Shown here in pieces: positions 26,677 through 37,096 of a DNA stretch of 37,096 nucleotides; the first letter of the stretch is position 1; each line of letters begins with the position of its first letter. The position numbers were made by a program, and so were the translations under genes. Below the pieces are notes generated by a model, which saw nothing but the letters and a program-made list of their open reading frames with translations, had not been told where the DNA came from and ran no database searches. The stretch comes from Sediminibacillus massiliensis (lineage in GTDB: Bacteria; Bacillota; Bacilli; Bacillales; Amphibacillaceae): positions 2,916,243 to 2,953,338 of the forward strand of contig NZ_LT732535.1 of assembly GCF_900156915.1 (NCBI RefSeq). Direction: 5' to 3'.

Positions 26677-29600
26677 TTGCTAGATGTTAACAACTTTGAG
26701 TTTATGAAAATCGGTTTAGCTTCGCCTGATAAAATTCGTTCATGGTCTTTTGGTGAGGTTAAGAAACCAGAAACTATTAACTATCGTACATTGAAACCAG
26801 AGAAAGACGGCTTGTTTTGTGAAAGAATCTTCGGTCCGCAGAAAGACTGGGAATGTCACTGTGGTAAATACAAACGTGTCCGCTATAAAGGCGTAGTTTG
26901 TGACCGTTGTGGTGTAGAAGTAACTAAAGCGAAAGTCCGTCGTGAGCGTATGGGGCATATTGAATTGGCTGCTCCTGTTTCTCACATCTGGTATTTCAAA
27001 GGCATTCCGAGCCGGATGGGACTTGTTTTAGACATGTCTCCAAGAGCTTTGGAAGAAGTCATTTATTTTGCTGCATATATCGTCACAGATGCAGGGGACA
27101 CAGCTCTTGAGAAGAAACAGCTGCTATCCGAAAAGGAATACCGTGCATACCGTGATAAATACGGGCAGACATTCCAAGCCCAAATGGGTGCAGAAGCTAT
27201 CAGAAAGTTACTGCAAGACATCGACCTTGATAAAGAAGTCGATCAATTGAAAGAAGAACTAAAAACGGCTCAAGGTCAAAGAAGGACACGTGCAATCAAA
27301 CGATTGGAAGTACTGGAAGCATTCCGTAATTCCGGAAACGAACCATCGTGGATGATTCTGGATGTTCTTCCGATTATCCCGCCGGAACTTCGTCCAATGG
27401 TTCAATTGGATGGCGGACGTTTTGCTACTTCCGATTTGAATGATCTTTACCGTCGTGTAATCAACCGGAACAACCGTTTGAAGCGCCTGCTCGACTTAGG
27501 TGCTCCAAGCATTATCGTTCAAAACGAAAAACGGATGCTTCAAGAAGCGGTCGATGCGCTTATCGATAACGGCCGTCGTGGCAGACCGGTTACAGGACCG
27601 GGTAACCGTCCGCTCAAGTCCTTGTCACACATGCTGAAAGGTAAGCAAGGACGTTTCCGTCAAAACTTGCTTGGTAAACGTGTTGACTATTCCGGCCGTT
27701 CGGTTATCGTTGTAGGACCTCATTTAAAGATGTACCAGTGTGGTCTTCCAAAAGAAATGGCAGTAGAATTGTTCAAGCCATTCATCATGAAAGAGCTTGT
27801 GGAAAAGGGCTTGGCGCATAACATTAAGTCCGCTAAGCGGAAAATCGAACGACTGCACCCTGAAGTGTGGGATGTACTGGAAGAAGTGATCAAAGAACAT
27901 CCAGTTCTGCTTAACCGTGCTCCTACATTGCACCGTCTTGGTATTCAGGCATTTGAGCCGACACTTGTTGAAGGACGTGCGATCAGACTCCATCCACTTG
28001 TGTGTACAGCATATAACGCTGACTTCGATGGTGACCAGATGGCTGTTCACGTTCCATTGTCAGCAGAAGCTCAAGCGGAAGCTAGAATTTTAATGTTAGC
28101 CGCTCAAAACATCTTGAACCCTAAAGATGGTAAACCAGTAGTTACACCATCACAGGACATGGTTCTTGGTAACTATTACGTAACAATGGAAAGAGAAGAT
28201 GCCGTAGGTGAAGGCATGGTCTTTAAAGACCTGAGTGAAGCACTCATCGCTTACCAAAACGGTTATGTCCACCTTCATACAAGAGTAGCGGTAGCAGCCT
28301 CTTCTCTTGGCAAGGAAGATTTCACGGAAGAGCAGACAAACCAGTTGTTGATTACAACAGTTGGTAAATTGATCTTCAACGATATGCTTCCAACCTCATT
28401 CCCGTACTTGAATGAGCCTACACAGGAAAATCTGGAAATCCGCACACCTGAGAAATATTTCGTCGAAAAGGGTGCGAATGTAAAAGAAATCATTTCCGAG
28501 CGTGAAATCATCCCACCGTTCAAAAAAGGGATTTTGGGAGATATCATTGCAGAAGTATTCAAACGTTTCAAAATCAGTGAAACTTCTAAAATGCTTGACC
28601 GCATGAAGGATCTCGGTTTCAGTTATTCTACAAAAGCCGGTATAACCGTCGGTGTTTCTGATATCGTAGTATTGGCTGAAAAAGAAGAGATTCTGGAGGA
28701 AGCGCAAGGTAGAGTAGATAAAGTATTGAAACAGTTCCGCCGAGGTCTGATTACAGAAGAAGAAAGATATGACCGAGTTATTTCTATCTGGTCTCAGGCG
28801 AAAGACAACATTCAAGATAAATTGATGAAAACATTGAACCCGCGTAACCCGATCTTCATGATGAGTGACTCCGGAGCCCGTGGTAATGCATCTAACTTCA
28901 CTCAGCTTGCTGGTATGCGTGGACTGATGGCCAACCCGGCTGGTCGTATTATCGAGTTGCCGATCAAATCAAGTTTCCGCGAAGGATTAACAGTACTTGA
29001 ATACTTTATTTCTACCCACGGTGCACGTAAAGGTCTTGCCGATACAGCCTTGAAGACTGCCGACTCAGGTTATCTGACTCGACGCCTGGTCGATGTTGCG
29101 CAAGATGTCATTATCCGTGAAGAGGATTGCGGTACAGATAAAGGATTGACTGTTCAATCCATTACCGAGGGTACAGAAATGATCGAGCCGTTAATTGACC
29201 GCTTGATCGGAAGGACATCCTTCCAAGCAGTACGTCATCCGGAAACAGGTGAAGTACTTGTGGACAGAAATGAAGTGATTTCAGAGGACGTTGCCAAGCA
29301 GATTGTGGATGCCGGAGTGGAAAAAGTGAATATCCGTTCTGTCTTCACTTGTAACACGAAGCACGGTGCTTGTAAAAAATGTTACGGCAGAAACCTTGCA
29401 ACAGGTGATGAAGTCGAAGTCGGCGAAGCAGTCGGAATCATTGCAGCCCAGTCAATCGGTGAACCAGGTACACAGCTTACAATGCGTACCTTCCATACAG
29501 GCGGGGTAGCAGGTGACGATATTACGCAAGGTCTACCGCGTATCCAAGAGTTGTTTGAAGCAAGAAATCCAAAAGGGCAAGCGGTTATTAGTGAGATAAA

Positions 29601-30291
29601 AGGTACGGTTCAAGACATCAATGAAGTGAAGGACAAACAAGAAATTGTTGTTCAGGGAGAGGTCGAGAGCAGATCTTACACCGCCCCATATGGAGCCCGT
29701 TTGAAAGTGACTATTGGCGATGAGGTAATTGCCGGACAAGAGTTGACAGAGGGTTCTGTCGATCCGAAAGAATTATTGAAAGTCCAAGGAATCGACGGTG
29801 TACAAGAATACTTGCTGAAAGAAGTACAAAAAGTTTACCGTATGCAGGGTGTTGAAATCGGTGATAAACACGTTGAAGTTATGGTGCGCCAAATGCTCCG
29901 TAAAGTCCGCGTAGCCGATGCTGGAGATACCGAAGTGCTGCCTGGATCCCTGCTTGAAATCCATCAGTTCAGGGAAGCCAACAGGCAGGTGCTCGTCGAA
30001 GGCAACCAACCTGCTGTCGGAAGACCAGTCATATTGGGTATTACAAAAGCATCTCTTGAAACAGATTCCTTCTTATCTGCAGCATCCTTCCAGGAGACCA
30101 CTCGTGTCTTGACTGATGCAGCAATCAAAGGTAAGAGAGACGAACTTCTTGGCTTGAAAGAAAATGTCATCATCGGTAAGCTTGTCCCAGCAGGAACAGG
30201 CATGCAGAAATACCGTAAGATAGAGGCAGATTTGGAAGAGACTGAAGAAGACGTCATTGAGATGCAGGAAACAGAAGAAATTACTCAATAA
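26677..30291 (+). CDS. rpoC: RNA polymerase beta' subunit
   Basis: 1204-aa beta' subunit. The N-terminal zinc site is C60-x-C62...C75-x2-C78. The catalytic Mg2+ motif [12 protein letters not shown] provides Asp449, Asp451 and Asp453. The second zinc cluster is split (DCGTDKG, then [13 protein letters not shown]), followed by the trigger-loop region [20 protein letters not shown]. An acidic tail ends it. The start is TTG at 26677, with AGGGAGGTAG upstream and the family sequence [10 protein letters not shown]. It is separated from rpoB by 75 bp and co-transcribed. Confidence 0.99.
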   Translation: MLDVNNFEFMKIGLASPDKIRSWSFGEVKKPETINYRTLKPEKDGLFCERIFGPQKDWECHCGKYKRVRYKGVVCDRCGVEVTKAKVRRERMGHIELAAPVSHIWYFKGIPSRMGLVLDMSPRALEEVIYFAAYIVTDAGDTALEKKQLLSEKEYRAYRDKYGQTFQAQMGAEAIRKLLQDIDLDKEVDQLKEELKTAQGQRRTRAIKRLEVLEAFRNSGNEPSWMILDVLPIIPPELRPMVQLDGGRFATSDLNDLYRRVINRNNRLKRLLDLGAPSIIVQNEKRMLQEAVDALIDNGRRGRPVTGPGNRPLKSLSHMLKGKQGRFRQNLLGKRVDYSGRSVIVVGPHLKMYQCGLPKEMAVELFKPFIMKELVEKGLAHNIKSAKRKIERLHPEVWDVLEEVIKEHPVLLNRAPTLHRLGIQAFEPTLVEGRAIRLHPLVCTAYNADFDGDQMAVHVPLSAEAQAEARILMLAAQNILNPKDGKPVVTPSQDMVLGNYYVTMEREDAVGEGMVFKDLSEALIAYQNGYVHLHTRVAVAASSLGKEDFTEEQTNQLLITTVGKLIFNDMLPTSFPYLNEPTQENLEIRTPEKYFVEKGANVKEIISEREIIPPFKKGILGDIIAEVFKRFKISETSKMLDRMKDLGFSYSTKAGITVGVSDIVVLAEKEEILEEAQGRVDKVLKQFRRGLITEEERYDRVISIWSQAKDNIQDKLMKTLNPRNPIFMMSDSGARGNASNFTQLAGMRGLMANPAGRIIELPIKSSFREGLTVLEYFISTHGARKGLADTALKTADSGYLTRRLVDVAQDVIIREEDCGTDKGLTVQSITEGTEMIEPLIDRLIGRTSFQAVRHPETGEVLVDRNEVISEDVAKQIVDAGVEKVNIRSVFTCNTKHGACKKCYGRNLATGDEVEVGEAVGIIAAQSIGEPGTQLTMRTFHTGGVAGDDITQGLPRIQELFEARNPKGQAVISEIKGTVQDINEVKDKQEIVVQGEVESRSYTAPYGARLKVTIGDEVIAGQELTEGSVDPKELLKVQGIDGVQEYLLKEVQKVYRMQGVEIGDKHVEVMVRQMLRKVRVADAGDTEVLPGSLLEIHQFREANRQVLVEGNQPAVGRPVILGITKASLETDSFLSAASFQETTRVLTDAAIKGKRDELLGLKENVIIGKLVPAGTGMQKYRKIEADLEETEEDVIEMQETEEITQ

Positions 30292-30340
30292 CTAAGCTTA
30301 ATTACTTTGTCCAAACAAGGTATAATTTTGGAAGCACTTT

Positions 30341-30383
30341 GGGGAGGAACGGCCTTTTGCCGGATAATGGAAAAGGCCGCCCC
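30341..30383 (+). other. Strong hairpin with mini-ORF between rpoC and rplGB
   Basis: CGGCCTTTT (30350-30358) pairs perfectly with AAAAGGCCG (30371-30379), extended by GGGG (30341-30344) to CCCC (30380-30383) with a bulge. No T-run follows. A possible promoter (TTAATT 30298, TATAAT 30321-30326, 17 bp apart) lies upstream. GGGGAGG (30341-30347) followed by TTG at 30357 could open a nine-codon frame ending in TAA at 30384-30386, entirely within the hairpin. Function unknown; it may be an RNA stabiliser for rpoC. Confidence 0.5.
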
Positions 30384-30415
30384 TAAATTTCAGGTAAAAA
30401 TCCTTTGATAATACG

Positions 30416-30444
30416 TTGACATTGATTACTGGGGATGATACTAT
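30416..30444 (+). promoter_or_regulatory. SigA promoter of the str operon (rplGB-rpsL-rpsG-fusA-tuf)
   Basis: Consensus TTGACA (30416-30421) and TACTAT (30439-30444) are 17 bp apart, with an extended TG at 30436-30437. The leader before rplGB is about 40 nt. Confidence 0.9.
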
Positions 30445-30489
30445 ATTTTAGGTGCTTCCGTTTATCCTTGTTGCTTTGGAGGATAGATA

Positions 30490-31255
<766 letters not shown>

Positions 31256-31299
31256 ACGGATTGATATAAAATATCAAAGCATAGAAAGGAGGATCTCAA

Positions 31300-31770
31300 A
31301 TGCCACGTAAAGGACCAGTAGCTAAGCGTGATGTATTACCAGATCCGCTGCACAACTCCAAGCTTGTAACACGTTTAATCAACCAAATCATGGTTGACGG
31401 ACAACGTGGAAAAGCGCAAAAAATTCTTTATAGAGCATTCGAACTTGTTCAAGAACGCAGTGGCCAAGATGCTATGGAAGTTTTCGAACAAGCAATGAAG
31501 AATGTAATGCCTGTACTTGAAGTTCGCGCCCGTCGTGTTGGTGGATCTAACTACCAAGTACCGGTAGAAGTTCGCCCTGAACGCCGCCAGGCACTAGGCT
31601 TGCGCTACATTGTTAACTATTCCCGTACTCGCGGTGAAAAAACAATGGAAGAGCGTCTAGCGAACGAAATTCTTGATGCTTCCAACAACACTGGTGCATC
31701 AGTGAAGAAAAGAGAAGACATGCACAAAATGGCAGAAGCCAACAAAGCATTTGCTCACTACCGCTGGTAA
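31300..31770 (+). CDS. rpsG: 30S ribosomal protein S7
   Basis: 156-aa S7, which nucleates assembly of the 3' domain of 16S rRNA. It starts [20 protein letters not shown] with the conserved arginine-rich [19 protein letters not shown]. Length is typical. AAAGGAGGAT precedes the ATG. In E. coli S7 represses the str operon through an intercistronic mRNA structure; a structured spacer follows here at 31791. Confidence 0.98.
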   Translation: MPRKGPVAKRDVLPDPLHNSKLVTRLINQIMVDGQRGKAQKILYRAFELVQERSGQDAMEVFEQAMKNVMPVLEVRARRVGGSNYQVPVEVRPERRQALGLRYIVNYSRTRGEKTMEERLANEILDASNNTGASVKKREDMHKMAEANKAFAHYRW

Positions 31771-31790
31771 GATCCTTGTTGAGGCATCTT

Positions 31791-31847
31791 AACTTAAGAA
31801 AAATCCTCTTTGTGGCTTATTTGCCGCATGGAGGGCTGACTTAAGTT
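31791..31847 (+). promoter_or_regulatory. Structured RNA in the rpsG-fusA spacer
   Basis: AACTTAAG (31791-31798) pairs perfectly with CTTAAGTT (31840-31847). Inside, CCTC pairs with GAGG, and TGTGGC (31811-31816) pairs with GCCGCA (31823-31828, with a G-U pair) around a TTATTT loop. The 141-bp spacer has no terminator. A candidate S7 or other protein site, or a processing structure; inference only. Confidence 0.55.
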
Positions 31848-31911
31848 CTCGTTCAGGTGCTTTACGACAACTATCTAAAAAATAACTTCGTAACAGGAAG
31901 GAGAAATATGC

Positions 31912-33990
31912 ATGGCTAGAGAATTCTCCTTGGAAAAGACTCGTAACATCGGTATCATGGCGCACATTGATGCGGGTAAAACGACTGCTACCGAGCGTAT
32001 TCTTTTCTACACAGGACGTATCCATAAAATTGGTGAAACACACGAAGGTGCTTCCCAAATGGACTGGATGGAGCAAGAACAAGAACGTGGTATTACGATC
32101 ACTTCTGCTGCAACGACAGCACAATGGAAGGGTCACCGCATCAATATCATCGACACACCAGGACACGTGGACTTCACAGTTGAGGTTGAACGTTCTCTTC
32201 GTGTACTTGATGGATCTGTTGCCGTTCTTGATGCTCAATCAGGTGTTGAGCCTCAAACAGAAACTGTTTGGCGCCAGGCTACTACTTACGGCGTTCCTCG
32301 TATCGTGTTCGTAAACAAAATGGATAAAATAGGAGCAGACTTCCTTTATTCAGTAGGAACACTCGGAGATCGTCTTGGTGCTAACGCACATCCGGTACAA
32401 CTTCCAATCGGTGCGGAAGATGACTTCGAAGGAATCATTGACCTAATCTCGATGGAAGCATTCTTCTATCTGGATGATCTTGGAACACGTGCAGAAGCGC
32501 GTCCAATCCCGGATGAGTATAAAGAACAAGCTGAGGAATACCGCACTAATTTGTTAGAAGCGGTTGCTGAGCTTGATGAAGACTTAATGATGAAGTATCT
32601 TGAAGGAGAAGAAATCTCCAACGAAGAACTTAAAGCGGCAGTGCGTAAAGCTACTCTAAGCGTTGAATTCTACCCAGTATTCTGTGGTTCTGCCTTCAAA
32701 AACAAGGGTGTACAGTTGTTAATCGATGGTGTTATTGACTACCTTCCTGCTCCAACTGACGTACCTCCAATTGAAGGTCATGTTCCAAGAACAGAAGAAC
32801 AAGTAGTTCGTAAAGCTGACGATAACGAACCATTCTCAGCTTTGGCATTTAAAGTGGCCACTGACCCTTATGTTGGTAAGCTTACATTCTTCCGTGTGTA
32901 CTCCGGTACCTTGGATTCCGGTTCATATGTAAGAAACTCCACGAAGGATAAACGTGAACGTGTAGGACGTATCCTGCAAATGCACGCGAATTCCCGTGAA
33001 GAAATTTCGACTGTATATGCCGGTGACATCGCTGGTGCGGTGGGTCTTAAAGATACAGGAACTGGTGATACTCTATGCGATGAGAAATCACTTGTTATCC
33101 TCGAATCAATGGAATTCCCGGAACCAGTTATCTCTGTTGCTATCGAGCCTAAAACAAAAGCAGACCAGGACAAAATGGCTGTTGCTTTAGGTAAGCTTGC
33201 AGAAGAAGATCCAACATTCAAAACAGAAACAAACCCTGAAACAGGGCAAACGATCATCTCTGGTATGGGTGAACTTCACCTTGACATCATTGTTGACCGT
33301 TTGAAACGCGAATTCAAAGTTGAAGCAAATGTTGGCGCGCCTCAAGTTGCGTATCGTGAAACTTTCCGTGGTTCAGCAGAAGTTGAAGGTAAGTTCGTAC
33401 GTCAGTCTGGTGGTCGTGGACAATATGGTCACGTTTGGGTTAAATTTGAACCGAACGAAGAAGGCGCTGGCTTCGAATTCGTAAACAAAATCGTTGGTGG
33501 TACTGTACCACGTGAATACATCCCATCTGTAGAAGCAGGTATTGCTGAGTCTATGGAAAATGGTGTATTGGCTGGATACCCATTAATCGATGTTAAAGCT
33601 ACCTTGTTCGATGGAAGTTACCACGATGTGGACTCCAACGAAACTGCGTTTAAAGTTGCCGCATCAATGGCGCTTAAAGCAGCAAAAGGTAAATGTCAAC
33701 CAGTTCTTCTAGAGCCAATGATGAAAGTAGAAGTTGTCATTCCGGAAGAATACATGGGAGACATCATGGGTGACGTAACTTCCCGTCGTGGACGTGTAGA
33801 AGGTATGGGAGCCCGCGGTAATACGCAGGTAGTTAATGCGTTTGTACCACTTTCTGAAATGTTCGGTTATGCAACTGCATTGCGTTCTAATACACAAGGC
33901 AGAGGACAATACACCATGCACTTCGATCATTACGAAGAAGTACCGAAAAGCATTTCTGAAGAAATTATTAAGAAAAATGCTGGTGAATAA
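31912..33990 (+). CDS. fusA: Elongation factor G
   Basis: 692-aa GTPase that drives ribosome translocation and, with RRF, recycling. G motifs: AHIDAGKTT (17-25), DTPGHVDF and NKMDK, followed by domains II-V with the typical domain [25 protein letters not shown] lies close upstream; ATG 31912 gives the family start [10 protein letters not shown]. It shows no unusual insertion or deletion. Confidence 0.99.
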   Translation: MAREFSLEKTRNIGIMAHIDAGKTTATERILFYTGRIHKIGETHEGASQMDWMEQEQERGITITSAATTAQWKGHRINIIDTPGHVDFTVEVERSLRVLDGSVAVLDAQSGVEPQTETVWRQATTYGVPRIVFVNKMDKIGADFLYSVGTLGDRLGANAHPVQLPIGAEDDFEGIIDLISMEAFFYLDDLGTRAEARPIPDEYKEQAEEYRTNLLEAVAELDEDLMMKYLEGEEISNEELKAAVRKATLSVEFYPVFCGSAFKNKGVQLLIDGVIDYLPAPTDVPPIEGHVPRTEEQVVRKADDNEPFSALAFKVATDPYVGKLTFFRVYSGTLDSGSYVRNSTKDKRERVGRILQMHANSREEISTVYAGDIAGAVGLKDTGTGDTLCDEKSLVILESMEFPEPVISVAIEPKTKADQDKMAVALGKLAEEDPTFKTETNPETGQTIISGMGELHLDIIVDRLKREFKVEANVGAPQVAYRETFRGSAEVEGKFVRQSGGRGQYGHVWVKFEPNEEGAGFEFVNKIVGGTVPREYIPSVEAGIAESMENGVLAGYPLIDVKATLFDGSYHDVDSNETAFKVAASMALKAAKGKCQPVLLEPMMKVEVVIPEEYMGDIMGDVTSRRGRVEGMGARGNTQVVNAFVPLSEMFGYATALRSNTQGRGQYTMHFDHYEEVPKSISEEIIKKNAGE

Positions 33991-34019
33991 TTGATTTTTT
34001 GCCAAGCATCAAGTATAAC
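33991..34019 (+). promoter_or_regulatory. Probable internal promoter for tuf
   Basis: TTGATT (33991-33996) and TATAAC (34014-34019) are 17 bp apart immediately after the fusA stop. A tuf promoter between fusA and tufA is also known in B. subtilis. The boxes are imperfect. Confidence 0.5.
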
Positions 34020-34030
34020 TTGTATTGTAG

Positions 34031-34064
34031 GCTTAGAAACAACGTCTATTAGTTGTTTCTAAGC
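34031..34064 (+). other. 13-bp perfect hairpin in the fusA-tuf spacer
   Basis: GCTTAGAAACAAC (34031-34043) pairs with GTTGTTTCTAAGC (34052-34064) around an 8-nt loop GTCTATTA. No T-run follows, so it is not an intrinsic terminator. In a transcript from the promoter at 33991 it would lie near the 5' end, where it could stabilise tuf mRNA. Confidence 0.7.
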
Positions 34065-34113
34065 AACAAATACATTTAAAATATAGTTACTTACTTTTAA
34101 GGAGGAAATATAA

Positions 34114-35304
34114 ATGGCTAAAGAAAAATTCGACCGCTCCAAAGACCACGTCAATATTGGTACAATCGGTCACGTTGACCATGGTAAAACAACTCTAACT
34201 GCTGCTATCACAACAGTACTACACAGCCGTTCTGGTTCTGGTACTGCAATGGCATATGATCAAATCGACGGTGCTCCAGAAGAGAAAGAGCGTGGAATCA
34301 CAATCGCTACTTCTCACGTTGAGTACGAAACTGAAAACCGTCACTATGCTCACGTTGACTGCCCAGGTCACGCTGACTACGTTAAAAACATGATCACTGG
34401 TGCTGCTCAAATGGACGGAGCTATCCTTGTAGTATCTGCTGCAGATGGTCCAATGCCACAAACTCGTGAGCACATCCTTCTATCTCGTCAGGTTGGGGTA
34501 CCTGCAATCGTAGTATTCCTTAACAAAACTGACATGGTAGATGACGAAGAACTTCTTGAACTAGTAGAAATGGAAGTTCGCGATCTTCTTTCTGAGTACG
34601 ACTTCCCTGGTGATGACGTACCAGTAATCAAAGGTTCTGCTCTTAAAGCACTTGAGGGTGACGAAGAGTATGCAAACAAAATCTTTGAATTGATGGATGC
34701 TGTTGACGAATACATCCCAAGACCAGACCGTGACACTGAAAAGCCATTCATGATGCCAGTTGAGGACGTATTCTCTATCACTGGTCGTGGTACTGTTGCT
34801 ACAGGCCGTGTTGAGCGTGGCGTTATCAAAGTCGGTGACGAAGTTGATATCATCGGTCTTGCTGATGAAGCTAAGAAAACAACTGTTACTGGTGTAGAAA
34901 TGTTCCGTAAGCTTCTTGACTATGCAGAAGCTGGAGACAACATCGGTGCACTTCTTCGTGGTGTTGCACGTGAAGACATCAACCGTGGTCAAGTACTTGC
35001 AAAGCCTGGTACTATTACTCCACACACTAAGTTTAAAGCAGAAGTTTATGTTCTTTCTAAAGAAGAAGGTGGACGTCACACTCCATTCTTTGGTAACTAC
35101 CGTCCGCAGTTCTACTTCCGTACAACTGACGTAACTGGTGTTATCACTCTTCCTGAAGGAGTAGAAATGGTAATGCCTGGTGACAACGTAGAAATGACAG
35201 TTGAACTTATTTCTCCAATCGCTATCGAAGATGGAACTAAGTTCTCTATCCGTGAAGGTGGCCGTACAGTAGGCGCTGGCGTTGTTGCTACTATCGTAGA
35301 GTAA
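34114..35304 (+). CDS. tuf: Elongation factor Tu
   Basis: 396-aa GTPase delivering aminoacyl-tRNA to the ribosome. G motifs GHVDHGKTT (19-27), DCPGHADY and NKTD are intact, and the C-terminal domains include [36 protein letters not shown] precedes the ATG. It is the last gene of the str operon, ended by a terminator. Its codon use looks highly optimised. Confidence 0.99.
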   Translation: MAKEKFDRSKDHVNIGTIGHVDHGKTTLTAAITTVLHSRSGSGTAMAYDQIDGAPEEKERGITIATSHVEYETENRHYAHVDCPGHADYVKNMITGAAQMDGAILVVSAADGPMPQTREHILLSRQVGVPAIVVFLNKTDMVDDEELLELVEMEVRDLLSEYDFPGDDVPVIKGSALKALEGDEEYANKIFELMDAVDEYIPRPDRDTEKPFMMPVEDVFSITGRGTVATGRVERGVIKVGDEVDIIGLADEAKKTTVTGVEMFRKLLDYAEAGDNIGALLRGVAREDINRGQVLAKPGTITPHTKFKAEVYVLSKEEGGRHTPFFGNYRPQFYFRTTDVTGVITLPEGVEMVMPGDNVEMTVELISPIAIEDGTKFSIREGGRTVGAGVVATIVE

Positions 35305-35315
35305 TCTTAAAAATC

Positions 35316-35351
35316 AAACAGACAGTGTATACTTGCACTGTCTGTTTTTTT
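35316..35351 (+). terminator. Rho-independent terminator after tuf
   Basis: AAACAGACAGTG (35316-35327) pairs perfectly with CACTGTCTGTTT (35336-35347) around the loop TATACTTG and continues into a seven-T run. It ends the str operon. Confidence 0.96.
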
Positions 35352-35499
35352 ATTTCTATTTATTAAGTAACTATTCTATCTTATCCATATTCCTTCAGCC
35401 TGAAAAATATGAAAGACTCTTCGAAAACACTTATTCGATCCTCTAAAATAGCCCTGAACTGTCTCACATAATTTCCCACAAAAAAAATACCACAAAAAC

Positions 35500-35529
35500 T
35501 TGAAAACATGGGCAGAACTCATGTATAAT
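35500..35529 (+). promoter_or_regulatory. S10 operon promoter P1
   Basis: TTGAAA (35500-35505) and TATAAT (35524-35529) are 18 bp apart. It lies 200 bp upstream of rpsJ. The preceding stretch 35352-35499 is AT-rich, and I see no gene in it. Confidence 0.7.
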
Positions 35530-35567
35530 ACGAAAAGTGCTGTAAATAAATTATTTCTAATTTATTG

Positions 35568-35596
35568 TTGCAATGACCGCAGATATTCTATATAAT
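35568..35596 (+). promoter_or_regulatory. S10 operon promoter P2
   Basis: TTGCAA (35568-35573) and a perfect TATAAT (35591-35596) are 17 bp apart. The resulting leader to rpsJ is about 125 nt. Confidence 0.8.
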
Positions 35597-35603
35597 TAAT
35601 AAT

Positions 35604-36038
<435 letters not shown>

Positions 36039-36069
36039 AAGTACATTTAGAAAATAGGAGGTGTAACGG

Positions 36070-36699
36070 ATGGCGAAAGGAATCTTAGGTCGTAAAATCG
36101 GCATGACTCAATTATTCTCTGAAAATGGCGAGTTGACTCCAGTAACTGTAATTCAGGCTGAGCCAAACGTCGTTCTTCAAAAAAGAACGTTAGAAAATGA
36201 TGGATATGAAGCAGTGCAGTTGGGTTTTGCAGATCAAAAAGAATCAAATGCTAATAAGCCGCAAAAGGGTCATGCTGAAAAAGCAAACACAACCCCTAAG
36301 CGCTTCATTCGTGAAATCCGTAATGCTAACCTTGATGAATATGAAATCGGTCAAGAGGTTAGTGTTGAGATTTTTCAAGCTGGAGATAAAATTGATGTAA
36401 CTGGAACTTCTAAAGGGAAAGGATTCCAAGGTGCGATCAAGCGTCACAACCAATCCCGCGGACCAATGACTCACGGTTCTCGTTATCACAGAAGACCAGG
36501 TACAATGGGTGCGATCGACCCTATGCATGTTTTCAAAGGTAAGAAACTACCAGGTCAAATGGGTGGAGAGCAAGTCACTCTTCAAAACCTTGAGATCGTA
36601 AAAGTAGATGCAGAACGCAACCTTATCCTAGTAAAAGGTAATGTCCCTGGATCTAAAAAATCATTCGTTAAAGTTACGAGTGCAGTAAAGGCTAACTAA
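36070..36699 (+). CDS. rplC: 50S ribosomal protein L3
   Basis: 209-aa L3. [16 protein letters not shown] is the family start, [20 protein letters not shown] the characteristic loop approaching the peptidyl transferase centre, and [20 protein letters not shown] is conserved. TAGGAGGTG precedes the ATG. Complete and ordinary; second in the S10 operon. Confidence 0.98.
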   Translation: MAKGILGRKIGMTQLFSENGELTPVTVIQAEPNVVLQKRTLENDGYEAVQLGFADQKESNANKPQKGHAEKANTTPKRFIREIRNANLDEYEIGQEVSVEIFQAGDKIDVTGTSKGKGFQGAIKRHNQSRGPMTHGSRYHRRPGTMGAIDPMHVFKGKKLPGQMGGEQVTLQNLEIVKVDAERNLILVKGNVPGSKKSFVKVTSAVKAN

Positions 36700-36724
36700 T
36701 CAATAAACGAAGGGAGGATATGTC

Positions 36725-37096
36725 ATGCCTAAAGTAGCACTTTTTAACCAAGGCGGATCACAAGTTGGCGATTTGGAACTGAATGACTCCGTATTTGGAA
36801 TTGAACCAAACACACATGTATTACACGATGCTGTAGTAATGCAGCAAGCATCTTTGCGTCAAGGAACACATGCTGTAAAAAATCGTTCGGAAGTTAGCGG
36901 TGGTGGACGCAAGCCATGGCGCCAAAAGGGTACAGGACGTGCACGTCAAGGGTCCATCCGTTCTCCACAATGGGTAGGCGGTGGAACTGTTTTCGGTCCT
37001 ACACCACGTAGCTACAGCTACAAACTACCGAAAAAGGTACGTAGACTTGCTCTTAAATCTGCTCTTTCTTCCAAAGTGAAAGAAGAAAGCCTATTA
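36725..37096 (+). CDS. rplD: 50S ribosomal protein L4 (partial, cut by window end)
   Basis: The first 124 codons of L4 are present, and the frame is open to the last base. It starts [20 protein letters not shown] and includes the conserved [19 protein letters not shown] block. About 83 residues are expected beyond the window from the usual length of 207. AGGGAGG lies upstream of the ATG. Downstream genes of the operon (rplW, rplB and so on) are not included. Confidence 0.96.
   Translation, partial: MPKVALFNQGGSQVGDLELNDSVFGIEPNTHVLHDAVVMQQASLRQGTHAVKNRSEVSGGGRKPWRQKGTGRARQGSIRSPQWVGGGTVFGPTPRSYSYKLPKKVRRLALKSALSSKVKEESLL

Noticed and set aside
34031-34064. Terminator between fusA and tuf
   Set aside because: The hairpin is strong, but the following AACAAATACATTT has no T-run, so it was listed as a plain hairpin.

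Overview
This window is a chromosomal housekeeping block from a Gram-positive, endospore-forming member of the Bacillaceae. The gene order is the classic Bacillus rrn - ctsR - clpC - radA - disA - ispDF - gltX - cysES - sigH - secE/nusG - rplKAJL - rpoBC - str operon - S10 operon arrangement. Many proteins (SigH, NusG, RpoB, RpoC, EF-Tu, L33) read almost residue for residue like their Bacillus subtilis counterparts as I remember them. The frequent GTG/TTG starts, SigA-type promoters with extended -10 boxes, a T-box and an L10 leader also fit Firmicutes. A halotolerant Halobacillus/Virgibacillus-like relative is a guess that the sequence alone does not prove. No CRISPR array, insertion sequence, prophage or tRNA gene was seen.

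Layout. 1-680: the 3' end of an rRNA operon. It holds an intact 5S rRNA, then a ~251-bp imperfect tandem duplication that carries a 5'-truncated second 5S copy, with three terminators and hairpin-rich spacer repeats. 917-1618: an MgtC/SapB-type membrane protein. 1731-6416: the heat-shock operon ctsR-mcsA-mcsB-clpC, with a CtsR operator and an overlapping SigA/SigB-like promoter. 6490-8999: radA-disA, here separated from clpC by a terminator. 9026-11646: yacL (PIN/TRAM), ispD and ispF. 11710-13182: gltX. 13184-17233: T-box-controlled cysE-cysS-mrnC-rlmB-rae1. 17248-17977: sigH. 17984-19091: rpmG-secE-nusG. 19133-21815: rplK-rplA and rplJ-rplL with leader regulation. 21952-22554: a small rRNA-type methyltransferase. 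22602-30291: rpoB-rpoC behind a long structured leader. 30416-35351: rplGB(ybxF)-rpsL-rpsG-fusA-tuf. 35500-37096: the start of the S10 operon (rpsJ-rplC-rplD, the last cut by the window edge).

Together the genes cover protein quality control (CtsR/McsAB/ClpC), genome integrity signalling (RadA, DisA), isoprenoid precursors (IspD/F), tRNA charging and cysteine synthesis, rRNA/mRNA maturation (MrnC, RlmB, Rae1), sporulation and competence entry (SigH), secretion (SecE), and the core transcription and translation machinery.

The genes themselves are ordinary. The items most worth a second look are non-coding: the 5S tandem duplication and its hairpin repeats, an apparent L1-site mimic before rplK, a promoter-terminator couple before nusG, the ~430-nt structured rpoB leader, a hairpin with a mini-ORF between rpoC and rplGB, and structured spacers in rpsG-fusA and fusA-tuf. 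I found no convincing undescribed multi-gene system.
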